A stretch of DNA of 64,000 bases from Candidatus Pelagibacter sp. RS39 (GTDB lineage Bacteria > Pseudomonadota > Alphaproteobacteria > Pelagibacterales > Pelagibacteraceae), in the NCBI RefSeq assembly GCF_002101315.1, contig NZ_CP020777.1, positions 62,001-126,000 on the forward strand, given 5' to 3'. This document shows positions 44,911-54,349 of the stretch, in pieces. A model generated the notes under the pieces. The model searched no databases and was not told the DNA's origin. It worked only from the letters and a program-made list of their open reading frames with translations. The number at the start of each line of letters is the position of its first letter. The first letter of the stretch is position 1. The position numbers were made by a program, and so were the translations under genes.

Positions 44911-46455
44911 TTGAAAAAAAAACTTTTTATTGAATCAATTATTTTAATTTTACTAGGTTCCTTTTCGTCATTAAGCTTACCTCCATTTAATTATATACTA
45001 ATTAATTTTTTAACTTTTAGTTTACTCTATATTCTTTTGATAAAAATCTTTGAGGTAAGTAAAAATAAAAAGTTATTTTTCCTCTATGGTTGGTTATTTG
45101 GACTTGGATATTTTACAAGTAATCTTTACTGGATTTCGATATCATTAACTTTTGATGAAAGTTTTAAGTTTTTGATCCCTTTTAGTATAGTTTTAGTCCC
45201 AGCTTTTTTAGCTTTATTTTATGGTTTAGCTTCATTTTTATTTTTAATCCTTAAGCCAAAGAAAAATTTAAGCTCTTTTTTTCTTTTTTCTTTAATATTT
45301 GGAACAATTGAATTCATAAGAGGAACTATTTTGACTGGGTTTCCATGGAATTTAATTGCTTATAGTTTTTCTAATTATATTGAAATTTTAAGTATTAACT
45401 CGATTATTGGCACTTATAGTTTTAATCTTTTTTGTATCTCTCTTTTTACTAGTACTTCATTTTTAATTTTAAGAGATAACAAAAAAGAAATTATTGTTTG
45501 TATTTTATTTTTCATAATAACTTTATCTTTTTATTTCTTTGGATCTCAACGATTAGAAAATTTCAATAATATTAAGGCTAATAAATTAGATTACAAACTA
45601 AGAGTTATAAGCTCAAATGTTAGTATTGATAGATTTTATAACGATACCGATCCTATTTCAGTAATCAATGATCTCATTAAAATCAGTTCTCCACAAAAAA
45701 ATAAAAAAACGATTTTTATTTGGCCTGAGGGTATATTGCCAGACATTTCAAAAAACCAACTAAGGGAATATAAATTTTTATTTGAGAATGAATTTAATCA
45801 AAATCATATACTATCAATTGGGATCAATGATATCAAAAAAGAAGGTCAAATTATTAGATATTATAATTCATTAACAATTTATAATCACAATTTTGAAATA
45901 TTAAATTCATACAACAAAGTTAATCTAGTTCCCTTTGGTGAGTTTTTACCCTTTGAAAAAATGCTGAGCCTTATAGGATTAAAGACTATTACTAATAATT
46001 ATCAATCTTATTCAAAAGGAGAAAAAAGAAATATTATAGAAGTTAATAACACTAATTTTTCGGTAAGACTATTACCACTTATTTGTTATGAAATAATTTA
46101 TAGCGGAAATATTTTTAATAATAGAGATTTTGATTTTATTGTAAATATTTCCGAAGATGGTTGGTTTGGTCAGTCTATAGGTCCCCATCAACATTTTGTG
46201 CATAGTATTTATAGAGCCATTGAAAGTGGCAAATATGTTTTAAGATCTGCTAATAACGGAATAGCCGCAATAGTTAATCCCTTGGGAGTTGTTGAAAAAC
46301 AAGTCGATTTAAATCAATCCGGTTTTGCTGATTTATCTCAAACAAAAAAAATAGAGCCAACAATATTTTCAAAATATGGAAATAAAATTTTTGCAATAGT
46401 AATTTTATTGTATATTTTTTTAATATTTTCATTTAATAGAATTGGAAATGAGTGA
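44911..46455 (+). CDS. lnt: Apolipoprotein N-acyltransferase
   Basis: Lnt adds the third acyl chain to lipoproteins in the inner membrane. The N-terminal ~190 residues form about six membrane segments. The nitrilase domain follows, with the catalytic triad in IWPEGILPD (Glu), [15 protein letters not shown] (Lys) and LICYEIIYS (Cys). The start is TTG at 44911 directly after ybeY. The length of 514 residues is normal. It overlaps metK by 14 bases. Lipoproteins in the window (LptE, DUF3576, BON) would be its substrates. Confidence 0.93.
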   Translation: MKKKLFIESIILILLGSFSSLSLPPFNYILINFLTFSLLYILLIKIFEVSKNKKLFFLYGWLFGLGYFTSNLYWISISLTFDESFKFLIPFSIVLVPAFLALFYGLASFLFLILKPKKNLSSFFLFSLIFGTIEFIRGTILTGFPWNLIAYSFSNYIEILSINSIIGTYSFNLFCISLFTSTSFLILRDNKKEIIVCILFFIITLSFYFFGSQRLENFNNIKANKLDYKLRVISSNVSIDRFYNDTDPISVINDLIKISSPQKNKKTIFIWPEGILPDISKNQLREYKFLFENEFNQNHILSIGINDIKKEGQIIRYYNSLTIYNHNFEILNSYNKVNLVPFGEFLPFEKMLSLIGLKTITNNYQSYSKGEKRNIIEVNNTNFSVRLLPLICYEIIYSGNIFNNRDFDFIVNISEDGWFGQSIGPHQHFVHSIYRAIESGKYVLRSANNGIAAIVNPLGVVEKQVDLNQSGFADLSQTKKIEPTIFSKYGNKIFAIVILLYIFLIFSFNRIGNE

Positions 46456-47617
46456 TTCAAAAAACTATCTTTTTACTAGCGAATCTGTTTCTGAAGGACA
46501 CCCAGATAAAGTATCTGATAGAATTTCAGATATGGTTGTTGATACTTATATATCTGGAGATCCGTATTCTAGAGTAGCCTGTGAAACGTTAACCACTACT
46601 AATAAAGTTGTTTTAGCAGGTGAGGTTAGAGGACCAGAAATTAAAAAAGATGAATTAATTGAAAAAGTTAGAGCCTGTATTAAAGATATTGGTTATGACC
46701 AAGAGGGGTTTACCTGGAGAGAAGCAACTAAAATTGAAAGTCATTTACATTCTCAATCTGCTGATATTGCCATGGGTGTTGACTCGAGCGGAAATAAAGA
46801 TGAGGGAGCTGGAGACCAGGGTATTATGTTTGGTTATGCGTGTGATGAAACTGAAGAATTAATGCCAGCACCAATTCATTATTCTCACAAGATTTTAAGA
46901 TTAATGGCTGAGGATAGAAAATCAGGAAAACTAAAAAATATTGAACCAGATTCTAAGAGTCAAGTAACATTTGAATATGTTGATGGCAAACCCTCAAAAG
47001 TAAAATCAGTTGTTATTTCTTCTCAACATTCAGCTGATATAAATCAATCACAAGTTAGAGATTTACTTAGACCTTATTTATTAAAATCTATACCTGAAAA
47101 TTTTCTTAATGATTTTAATGAGGATGAGTTTTATGTTAATCCAACAGGTAATTTTGTTATTGGTGGCCCAGATGGTGATTGTGGTTTAACAGGTAGAAAA
47201 ATTATAGTTGATACATATGGTGGGGCAGCACCTCATGGTGGTGGTGCTTTTTCTGGAAAAGATCCAACAAAAGTTGATAGATCAGCCGCTTATGCAGCAA
47301 GATATATTGCAAAAAATATTGTTGCATCAAAAATTGCAGATAAATGTTTGATTCAGCTTGCTTATGCAATTGGAGTATCGAAACCTTTGTCCATTTATGT
47401 AAACTTGTTTGATAACAGTTTAGAAAAAAATAATTTTGTTGTGAGAAAAATTAAGGAGAGTTTTGATTTAAGTCCTAGAGGTATTAGAGAGATGTTAAAT
47501 CTTAACAAACCCATTTACGAAAAAACTTCTGCTTACGGTCATTTTGGTAGAGCACCAGAAAGTAATGGCTCATTTTCTTGGGAAAAAACAGATAAAACAA
47601 GCATTTTTTCAAAATAG
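46442..47617 (+). CDS. metK: S-adenosylmethionine synthetase
   Basis: MetK makes SAM from methionine and ATP. The ATP-binding [20 protein letters not shown] lies near the N-terminus. [12 protein letters not shown] and [19 protein letters not shown] are the two family signature blocks. The length of 391 residues is normal. Its first 14 bases lie inside lnt, so no independent SAM-riboswitch leader fits. trmB and rimP, which usually follow, are absent and nusA comes next. Confidence 0.97.
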   Translation: MEMSDSKNYLFTSESVSEGHPDKVSDRISDMVVDTYISGDPYSRVACETLTTTNKVVLAGEVRGPEIKKDELIEKVRACIKDIGYDQEGFTWREATKIESHLHSQSADIAMGVDSSGNKDEGAGDQGIMFGYACDETEELMPAPIHYSHKILRLMAEDRKSGKLKNIEPDSKSQVTFEYVDGKPSKVKSVVISSQHSADINQSQVRDLLRPYLLKSIPENFLNDFNEDEFYVNPTGNFVIGGPDGDCGLTGRKIIVDTYGGAAPHGGGAFSGKDPTKVDRSAAYAARYIAKNIVASKIADKCLIQLAYAIGVSKPLSIYVNLFDNSLEKNNFVVRKIKESFDLSPRGIREMLNLNKPIYEKTSAYGHFGRAPESNGSFSWEKTDKTSIFSK

Positions 47618-47623
47618 TTTTTG

Positions 47624-47651
47624 TTGAATTAAAAAAAAACTTTACTATATT
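47624..47651 (+). promoter_or_regulatory. Predicted sigma-70-type promoter for nusA operon
   Basis: TTGAAT (47624-47629) and TATATT (47646-47651) are separated by 16 bases. This places the start near 47658, just ahead of the hairpin at 47675. It lies right after the metK stop, in the gap where trmB and rimP are normally found. Confidence 0.55.
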
Positions 47652-47674
47652 CCTCTTACATTATTGATCTTTAC

Positions 47675-47701
47675 AAAATGGGCTCATGCCCATTTTTTTT
47701 T
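47675..47701 (+). terminator. Terminator-like hairpin in the nusA leader
   Basis: AAAATGGGC (47675-47683) and GCCCATTTT (47688-47696) form a perfect 9-bp stem around TCAT and are followed by a T run to 47701. It could end the metK transcript or attenuate the promoter at 47624. It lies 16 bases upstream of the nusA ATG. Confidence 0.75.
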
Positions 47702-47716
47702 GGAGTAAACAAAAAT

Positions 47717-49270
47717 ATGTTAAATAAAAGAGCTGATAAACTTGAATTATTAAGGATTGCAGAAGCTGTTGCATTAGAGAAGTCGATTGATAAAGAACTT
47801 ATTATTAGTTCAATGGAGATTGGAATTGCTAAAGCTGCAAAATCTAAATTTGGTCAAGAAAATGAGATAAAAGTCTTGATCGATAGAGATAGTGGCAACA
47901 TAGAAATTTTTAGAAAATTAATAATTACAGAAAATCCAGAAAATTCTAATACTGAAATAAAACTTGAAGATGCAGTAAACCTAAGTGATAGTAACAAAGG
48001 TAAATCAGTTGGAGATGAAATATTACAACCACTACCCTCATTTGATTTTGGTCGTATAGCAGCTCAAATAGCAAAGCAGGTAATTAGCTCAAATGTTAGA
48101 GATGCTGAGCGTGACAGGCAATTTAATGAATTTATAGATAAAAAGGATAGTATATTAAGTGGAATAGTAAAAAGATTGGAATTTGGCAATGTTATAGTCG
48201 ATTTAGGAAGAACAGAAGCTATTATTCAAAAAAGTGAGCTCATTCCAAGAGAAATCATTAAAGCTGGAGATAGAGTAAAAGCATATTGTTTCGATGTAAG
48301 AAGAGAACAACGTGGACAACAAATATTTTTATCTAGAGCACACCCAAAGTTCATGGAAAAATTATTTATACAAGAAGTCCCAGAAATATATGATGGACTT
48401 ATAGAGATAAAATCATCTTCAAGAGATCCAGGAAGTAGAGCAAAAATCTGCGTAAAAGCAGTTGATACCTCGTTAGATCCTGTTGGAGCATGTGTAGGAA
48501 TGAGAGGTTCAAGAGTGCAAGCAGTAGTCAATGAACTTCAAGGTGAAAAAATTGATATTGTGAATTGGTCTGAAGATCCAGCAATTTTAGTCTCAAATGC
48601 ACTTTCCCCAGCTGATGTAATTAGAGTCAACGTTGATACAGAAAGGAAAAAACTAGATGTTATATTGACTGAAGAAAATTTAAGTAAAGCCATTGGAAGA
48701 AGAGGTCAAAATGTTCGTTTGGCAACAAAACTTTTAAATTACGAAATTAATATAATGACTGATCAAGAGGACTCAGAGAAAAGGCAGATTGAGTTTAAAG
48801 AAAAAACTGAAAATTTTGTTAAAAATCTTGAGTTAGATGAAACTTTAGGACAATTACTTGTTGCTGAAGGTTTTTCAACAATTGATGATATTAAAGATAG
48901 TTCAACTGAAAACTTACTCAAGATAGAAGGTATTGAGGAAGACACAGCAAAAGCACTAATTGAGAGAGCTAAAGAATTTTATGAGAGAGATCAAGAAGAT
49001 ATCTCAAAAAGAATAAAAGAACTTGGTCTTGAGGAGTCTTTAATAAACTTAAAGGGCATGACACCTGGAATGCTAGTTACATTAGGTGAAAAGAAAATAT
49101 TAACTTTAGAGAATTTTGCTGATTTAGCTTCTGACGAATTAACTGGTGGATATGATATTGTTAGGGGTTCAAAAGTAAAAATAGAGGGTTATCTTGAGGA
49201 CTTTGCATTATCAAAAGAGGAAGCTGATAATTTAATAATGTCTGCTAGAGAAATAGCCTATAAAGATTGA
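47717..49270 (+). CDS. nusA: Transcription termination/antitermination factor NusA
   Basis: NusA binds RNA polymerase and modulates pausing and termination. The N-terminal domain starts at KLELLRIAEAVALEKSIDKE. The S1 domain lies near residues 140-205. The KH domains include DPVGACVGMRGSRVQAV and SKAIGRRGQNVRLATKLL. Two acidic C-terminal repeats follow. I chose the ATG at 47717 (517 residues) because an in-frame ATG 13 codons upstream would translate the terminator hairpin. It is followed by infB after ten bases; ylxR is missing between them. Confidence 0.95.
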   Translation: MLNKRADKLELLRIAEAVALEKSIDKELIISSMEIGIAKAAKSKFGQENEIKVLIDRDSGNIEIFRKLIITENPENSNTEIKLEDAVNLSDSNKGKSVGDEILQPLPSFDFGRIAAQIAKQVISSNVRDAERDRQFNEFIDKKDSILSGIVKRLEFGNVIVDLGRTEAIIQKSELIPREIIKAGDRVKAYCFDVRREQRGQQIFLSRAHPKFMEKLFIQEVPEIYDGLIEIKSSSRDPGSRAKICVKAVDTSLDPVGACVGMRGSRVQAVVNELQGEKIDIVNWSEDPAILVSNALSPADVIRVNVDTERKKLDVILTEENLSKAIGRRGQNVRLATKLLNYEINIMTDQEDSEKRQIEFKEKTENFVKNLELDETLGQLLVAEGFSTIDDIKDSSTENLLKIEGIEEDTAKALIERAKEFYERDQEDISKRIKELGLEESLINLKGMTPGMLVTLGEKKILTLENFADLASDELTGGYDIVRGSKVKIEGYLEDFALSKEEADNLIMSAREIAYKD

Positions 49271-49280
49271 GTAATGACTT

Positions 49281-51452
49281 ATGGAAAACAAAAAATTAAA
49301 ATTAACAATTTCTGGGAAACCAAAAAAATCTTTTAAGAATTTTGAAACATCAAGATCTCAAGGAAAACATTCTGTCGTAATTGAAAAATCACAAAATAAG
49401 TTTTCTAAAAAAGGAAGTTCATTCAGGCCCAATAAACCAAAGCTTTCGACGAAATTTCAAATCAACCCTAATGACTTTGAAAAAAGAAAACTTGCAGAAC
49501 AAAGAGCTACTAAAAGACTTAAAGATGATGGAAGCACGAAAGATAAAAAGTTAAAATCAGGTACAAAAAAAAGGGAAGTTAAGCTAACAGTTTCTAGAGC
49601 ATTGAGTGATGAGATTGAGGCTAGAGAGAGAAGCTTGGCTTCTGTTAAAAGAGCAAGGGAAAAAGAAAATAAAATTCAAAACAAAGACCAAAGTAAAGAT
49701 AATCTTAAACCTGTAAAAAGAGATATTAATATACCTGAAGCTATAACAGTAAGAGAATTAGCAAATAGAATGGCCGAACAATCAAGCAACGTTATCAAGC
49801 ACTTGTTTGAAATGGGTGCTACAGTCACGATTAATCAAACGCTTGCGGCTGACACAGCTGAATACTTAGTAAAAGAATTTGGACATAACCCAATCAGAGA
49901 GGAAAGAGCAGAAGAAATAATTCAAAAAATAAAAGCTTCAAGGGCTGAGAATTTAAAAAACAGACCCCCAATTGTTACTGTCATGGGACACGTTGATCAT
50001 GGAAAAACTTCTGTGCTAGATGTTTTAAGAAGTGCAAATGTTGTTTCAGGAGAATTTGGTGGAATTACTCAACATATAGGAGCTTATCAAATAGAAAGCC
50101 AAGGAAATAAATTAACTTTTATAGATACTCCAGGTCATGCAGCTTTTACAGAAATGAGGGCAAGGGGATCAAAATTAACTGATTTAGTTGTATTAGTAGT
50201 TGCAGCAGATGATGGTGTGAAACCTCAAACAGTAGAATCAATTAAACATGCTAAGGCAGCCAATGTTCCAATTGTAGTAGCAATAAACAAATGTGATCTA
50301 CCAGAAGCTGACCCGCAAAAAATTAAAAATCAATTATTAGAACATGAATTAATAGCTGAAGATTTATCTGGAGATACTTTAATGGTTGAAATATCAACCA
50401 AGACAAAAAAAAATTTAGACAAATTAGTGGAGTCAATAATTTTGCAAGCTGAAATATTAGATTTAAAAACTGATTTTCAGTCAAAAGCTACCGGTGTTGT
50501 TTTAGAGTCAAAAATAGATACAGGTAGAGGACCGGTTGCAAGTATAATTGTAACAACTGGAATGCTTAAAAAAGGAGATTTTTTTGTAAGTGGTTTAAAA
50601 TGGGGAAAAGTAAGGGCAATTATAAATGACAAGGGTCAGAGTATTGAATTTGCTTCACCTTCGACCCCAGTAGAAATTTTAGGAATTAATGGTGCATCAA
50701 AGGCAGGAGATGATTTTATTGTTTTAGAGACTGAGAAAGAAGCTAAAACCCTGAGTGAAAATAGAGCTCAAGAAAATAAAGTTGGAAAAAACCCCTTATC
50801 TTTTGCAACTCAAGAGTCAGCTTTTTCTAGCAACTTATCAAAAGAACTTAATCTTATAATTAAATCAGATGTTCATGGATCCTCAGAGGCAATTAAAAAC
50901 GCGGTCAATCAAATTACTCATGATGAGGTTAAGCCAAAAATAATTTTAGCTGATATAGGGATGGTAACAGAAACAGACGTCACTCTAGCAAAAGCATCAA
51001 ATGCAGTATTAATAGCTTTCAATGTTAAACCAAGTAAGGAAGCAAAAAAACTTGCAGAAAATGAGAAAATAAAAATATCCTCATACAATATTATTTATGA
51101 AGTTTTAGATTATATTAAACTAAGAATGTCAGGATTATTGGCACCCGATGTTCAAGAAACAATTACTGGTACAGCACAAATTTTGGAAATATTTAAAGTC
51201 TCAGGTGCTGGAAAAGTTGCAGGTTCAAAAGTAACTGAAGGAGAAATTAATAGTATTTCAGATATTAGAATTATTAGGGATGGTGCTGTTATTTACACAG
51301 GAAAAGTTTCATCAATATTTAGAGAAAAAAATCAGGTAAAACAGGTAAGTGTTGGTCAAGAGTGCGGAATTACAGTTAAGGATTATATGGATTTTCAAAA
51401 AAACGACACAATAGAAGCATTTAGTGTTACATCTACTGAGAGGTCAATTTAA
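49281..51452 (+). CDS. infB: Translation initiation factor IF-2
   Basis: IF-2 places initiator tRNA on the 30S subunit. The first ~150 residues are a lysine-rich low-complexity region. The G domain starts at PPIVTVMGHVDHGKTSVLDV (G1); DTPGH (G3) and NKCDL (G4) follow. The C-terminal fMet-tRNA-binding domains end ECGITVKDYMDFQKNDTIEA. At 723 residues it is shorter than E. coli's long form, mainly in the N-terminus. Its stop overlaps the rbfA ATG (TAATG). Confidence 0.97.
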   Translation: MENKKLKLTISGKPKKSFKNFETSRSQGKHSVVIEKSQNKFSKKGSSFRPNKPKLSTKFQINPNDFEKRKLAEQRATKRLKDDGSTKDKKLKSGTKKREVKLTVSRALSDEIEARERSLASVKRAREKENKIQNKDQSKDNLKPVKRDINIPEAITVRELANRMAEQSSNVIKHLFEMGATVTINQTLAADTAEYLVKEFGHNPIREERAEEIIQKIKASRAENLKNRPPIVTVMGHVDHGKTSVLDVLRSANVVSGEFGGITQHIGAYQIESQGNKLTFIDTPGHAAFTEMRARGSKLTDLVVLVVAADDGVKPQTVESIKHAKAANVPIVVAINKCDLPEADPQKIKNQLLEHELIAEDLSGDTLMVEISTKTKKNLDKLVESIILQAEILDLKTDFQSKATGVVLESKIDTGRGPVASIIVTTGMLKKGDFFVSGLKWGKVRAIINDKGQSIEFASPSTPVEILGINGASKAGDDFIVLETEKEAKTLSENRAQENKVGKNPLSFATQESAFSSNLSKELNLIIKSDVHGSSEAIKNAVNQITHDEVKPKIILADIGMVTETDVTLAKASNAVLIAFNVKPSKEAKKLAENEKIKISSYNIIYEVLDYIKLRMSGLLAPDVQETITGTAQILEIFKVSGAGKVAGSKVTEGEINSISDIRIIRDGAVIYTGKVSSIFREKNQVKQVSVGQECGITVKDYMDFQKNDTIEAFSVTSTERSI

Positions 51453-51820
51453 TGGCAGATAGAATAGGAAAACCAGTGTCACAAAGACAGTTAAGAGTGG
51501 GTGAAATGATAAAGCAGTCTTTAAGCATGATTTTTATAAGAAATGAGGCTAAGGTGCCGAATTTAGAAACAAACACTATAACGGTGACCGAGGTTAGAAT
51601 GAGTCCTGATTTAAAAATTGCTAAAGCATATGTTCTCCCATTGGGTGGAAAAGATGCGGAAGAAACAATTAATGTTTTAAAGGAATACTCATTTTTAATT
51701 AGAAAAATTTTATCACAAAAAGTGGTTATGAAATTTTTACCAAAATTACTTTTTAGAAAAGATGAATCTTTTGAGTATGCGGAAAAAATAGAAAACTTAA
51801 TAAAACAAACAAATAAATAG
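51452..51820 (+). CDS. rbfA: Ribosome-binding factor A
   Basis: RbfA helps late maturation of the 30S subunit. The 122-residue protein has RQLRVGEMIKQSLSMIFIRN at residues 10-29 and VTEVRMSPDLKIAKAYVLP, typical of the KH-fold family, and ends in LPKLLFRKDESFEYAEKI. It is coupled to infB. truB, usually between rbfA and rpsO, is absent, so rpsO begins 12 bases downstream. Confidence 0.93.
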   Translation: MADRIGKPVSQRQLRVGEMIKQSLSMIFIRNEAKVPNLETNTITVTEVRMSPDLKIAKAYVLPLGGKDAEETINVLKEYSFLIRKILSQKVVMKFLPKLLFRKDESFEYAEKIENLIKQTNK

Positions 51821-51832
51821 GAAGAAAGAGGC

Positions 51833-52081
51833 ATGAACAAAAAGGCACAAGAATTAGCAATGCACGATAAAGATACTGGATCTTCAGAGATACAGATCGC
51901 TTTGCTAACAGAGAAAATTGAAACTCTCTCTAAACATATTAAGCAATTCAAAAAGGATAAACATTCATCTGTTGGATTGTTGAGAGCGGTAAATAGAAGA
52001 AAGAAATTGTTAGAATACCTAAAGAAAAATAAAATGGATTCTTACAAAAATGTACTGTCGAAATTGAATTTAAGAAAATAG
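51833..52081 (+). CDS. rpsO: 30S ribosomal protein S15
   Basis: S15 is a primary 16S rRNA-binding protein. KDTGSSEIQIALLTEKIETL and DKHSSVGLLRAVNRRKKLLE, then SKLNLRK, match the family. At 82 residues it is about seven shorter than usual, with the deficit before DTGSS. An in-frame TAG just upstream excludes a longer start. The AGAGG ribosome site is good. The purine-rich repeat tract follows before pnp. Confidence 0.95.
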   Translation: MNKKAQELAMHDKDTGSSEIQIALLTEKIETLSKHIKQFKKDKHSSVGLLRAVNRRKKLLEYLKKNKMDSYKNVLSKLNLRK

Positions 52082-52138
52082 AAGTCAAAATAGATAGAAC
52101 GGAATGGAACGAAACGAACGAAACGAAATGGAAATGAA
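52082..52138 (+). repeat. Purine-rich low-complexity tandem tract between rpsO and pnp
   Basis: The 57-base gap consists mostly of imperfect units of GAAACG, GAACG and GAAATG, with very few pyrimidines other than single C or T at unit ends. It has no obvious hairpin, unlike the RNase III stem in the E. coli rpsO-pnp leader. It runs into the pnp ATG and would give an unstructured purine-rich mRNA. Its role is unknown; it may be a leader or RNA-protein binding site. Confidence 0.7.
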
Positions 52139-54211
52139 ATGTTTAAAGTATATAAGAAGGAAATTAAAGTAGCAGGAAAGAAGATAAGTTTAGAAACAGG
52201 TAAAGTAGCAAGACAGGCAGACGGTGCAATAATCGCAACATGTGGAGAGACAGTCGTACTAGCAACAGTAGTAGGAGCAAAAAAAGTAGATCCTGATATG
52301 GATTACTTTCCATTATCTGTTAATTACCAAGAAAAATACTACGCAGCTGGAAAAATTCCAGGTGGATATTTTAAAAGAGAAGCAAGACCAACAGAAAGCG
52401 AAACATTAATCTCTAGATTGATTGATAGACCAATCAGACCATTGTTTCCTGATGAATTTAAAAATGAAGTACAGTTATTACCAACAGTAATTTCATACGA
52501 TAAAGAAAATGAACCAGATATTTTATCAATCACTGCATCCTCTGCAGCATTAGCTATATCAGGAATGCCATTTATGGGTCCAGTAGGAGCTTCTAGAGTT
52601 GGTTTTATTGACGGTAAATATGTTTTGAATCCTTCTAAAACTGAATTAGAGAACTCAAGTCTAGATTTAGTTGTAGCAGGTACAAAAGATGCTGTGCTTA
52701 TGGTTGAATCTGAAGCAAATGGTTTGAGTGAAGAAGAAATGTTGAATGCAGTAAAATTTGGACATGAGGGTTTTGTTCCAGTAATTGAAATGATTGAGGA
52801 ACTTGCAAAAGAATGTAGAAAACCTGAGTGGACAGTAGAAATGAAAGATTTATCTAAAGTTAAGAAAAAACTCGAAGAAACTTTTACGGAAGACCTTAAA
52901 AAAGCTTTTGCAACTAGAGACAAACAAGATAGATCAAATCAAATTTCTGAAATCACTGATAAAGCTAAAAAACTTTTTGATGAAGACGAAAATTACACAG
53001 ATCTAGATGTAAATTCTGAACTTAAAAAGATAGAAAAATCAATTGTAAGAACAGATATTCTTAAAAATAAGAACAGAATTGATGGTAGAGGATTATCAGA
53101 TGTTAGACCTATTTCTTGTGAAGTTGGAATTTTACCAAGAGTCCATGGTTCTGCTCTATTCACTAGAGGAGAAACACAAGCAATTGTAACAGCTACTTTG
53201 GGCACTTCTGATGACGAACAAAGAATTGAAAGTTTGGATGGATTACAAAAAGAGAGATTTATGCTTCACTATAATTTTCCGCCATTCTCAGTTGGAGAAA
53301 CGGGAAGGATTGGAACTGGAAGAAGAGAAATAGGACATGGTAAATTAGCGTGGAGGGCTATTCATTCTTCATTACCATCAAAAGAGGCGTTTCCTTATAG
53401 CTTTAGAGTAGTATCTGAAATCACGGAGTCAAATGGTTCATCTTCAATGGCTACCGTTTGTGGTACATCATTAGCATTAATGGATGCCGGAGTTCCGATT
53501 AAAGAACCAGTTGCAGGTATAGCAATGGGTTTAATTAAAGAAGGTGATGATTTTAGTGTCTTATCAGACATTTTAGGTGATGAAGATCACTTAGGAGATA
53601 TGGACTTTAAAGTTGCAGGAACTAAAGATGGAATTACTTCTCTTCAAATGGATATTAAAATTACTGGTATTACATTTGAAATTATGGAGCAAGCATTAAG
53701 TCAAGCTAAAGATGGACGAGTTCATATCTTGGGAGAAATGAATAAAGCATTATCAGCTTCAAGAGCAGATGTTGGAAAACACACTCCAAAAATGGAAAAA
53801 ATAAATGTCGATAAAAAAGACATTGCGGCTGTGATTGGAAAAGGTGGAGCAACGATTAGAGAGATAGTCGAGAAATCAGGTGCAAAAGTAGATGTAAACG
53901 ATGAAGGCGTAGTTACAGTTGCTGCTCCGGATGAAGAATCGAGAAATATTGCAATGCAAATGATCAAAGACATTACTGCCAAAGCTGAATTAAATAAAAT
54001 TTATTCAGGAAAAGTTATGAAGATTATGGAATTTGGTGCATTTGTTAATTTCTTAGGAAAACAAGATGGACTTGTTCATATTTCAGAACTTGCAGATAAA
54101 AGAGTAGCTAAAGTAACTGACGTTGTCAAAGAAGGTGACGAGGTAAAAGTTAAAGTGATTGGTTTCGATAGAGGTAAAGTTAAGTTATCTATGAAACAAG
54201 CAGCTGAATAG
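52139..54211 (+). CDS. pnp: Polyribonucleotide nucleotidyltransferase
   Basis: PNPase degrades RNA 3'-5' with phosphate. It has two RNase PH domains (about residues 15-145 and 310-450, the second with [20 protein letters not shown]) and a KH domain ([20 protein letters not shown]). A C-terminal S1 domain follows ([19 protein letters not shown]). The length of 690 residues is standard. The start ATG lies at the end of the purine-rich tract. Early codons are less AT-biased than those of neighbours. Confidence 0.97.
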   Translation: MFKVYKKEIKVAGKKISLETGKVARQADGAIIATCGETVVLATVVGAKKVDPDMDYFPLSVNYQEKYYAAGKIPGGYFKREARPTESETLISRLIDRPIRPLFPDEFKNEVQLLPTVISYDKENEPDILSITASSAALAISGMPFMGPVGASRVGFIDGKYVLNPSKTELENSSLDLVVAGTKDAVLMVESEANGLSEEEMLNAVKFGHEGFVPVIEMIEELAKECRKPEWTVEMKDLSKVKKKLEETFTEDLKKAFATRDKQDRSNQISEITDKAKKLFDEDENYTDLDVNSELKKIEKSIVRTDILKNKNRIDGRGLSDVRPISCEVGILPRVHGSALFTRGETQAIVTATLGTSDDEQRIESLDGLQKERFMLHYNFPPFSVGETGRIGTGRREIGHGKLAWRAIHSSLPSKEAFPYSFRVVSEITESNGSSSMATVCGTSLALMDAGVPIKEPVAGIAMGLIKEGDDFSVLSDILGDEDHLGDMDFKVAGTKDGITSLQMDIKITGITFEIMEQALSQAKDGRVHILGEMNKALSASRADVGKHTPKMEKINVDKKDIAAVIGKGGATIREIVEKSGAKVDVNDEGVVTVAAPDEESRNIAMQMIKDITAKAELNKIYSGKVMKIMEFGAFVNFLGKQDGLVHISELADKRVAKVTDVVKEGDEVKVKVIGFDRGKVKLSMKQAAE

Positions 54212-54221
54212 ATTAAAAATT

Positions 54222-54341
54222 ATGGAGATATTTATATTTTTAGTTTGTTTAGTATTTGTGATTTATTATCTATTTAGGCCTACTTCTAAAAAAGAAAAGG
54301 ATCAATTTAACGATAAAAGTAATTGGCGAGGTGGGTTTTAA
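54222..54341 (+). CDS. Small single-pass membrane protein (39 aa)
   Basis: An ATG 11 bases after the pnp stop opens a 39-residue frame. Residues 2-18 are hydrophobic (IFIFLVCLVFVIYYL), and a charged tail follows (RPTSKKEKDQFNDKSNWRGG). It resembles the small membrane proteins often found at operon ends. I do not recognise a family. It fills almost the whole gap before the convergent fabI, which supports a real gene. It would be cotranscribed with pnp. Confidence 0.5.
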   Translation: MEIFIFLVCLVFVIYYLFRPTSKKEKDQFNDKSNWRGGF

Positions 54342-54349
54342 ATTTACAA

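Noticed and set aside
46442-46500. Possible SAM riboswitch before metK
   Set aside because: metK starts inside lnt with a 14-base overlap, leaving no leader for a separate riboswitch; no conserved aptamer was recognised.
47678-47716. Longer NusA start translating MGSCPFFFGVNKN
   Set aside because: This segment is the terminator hairpin and T run; MLNKRADKLELL matches the usual NusA N-terminus and has a GGAG site upstream.
52339-52923. 194-codon open frame on the minus strand within pnp
   Set aside because: It is a Ser-rich shadow frame opposite a well-conserved gene, with no recognisable motif.
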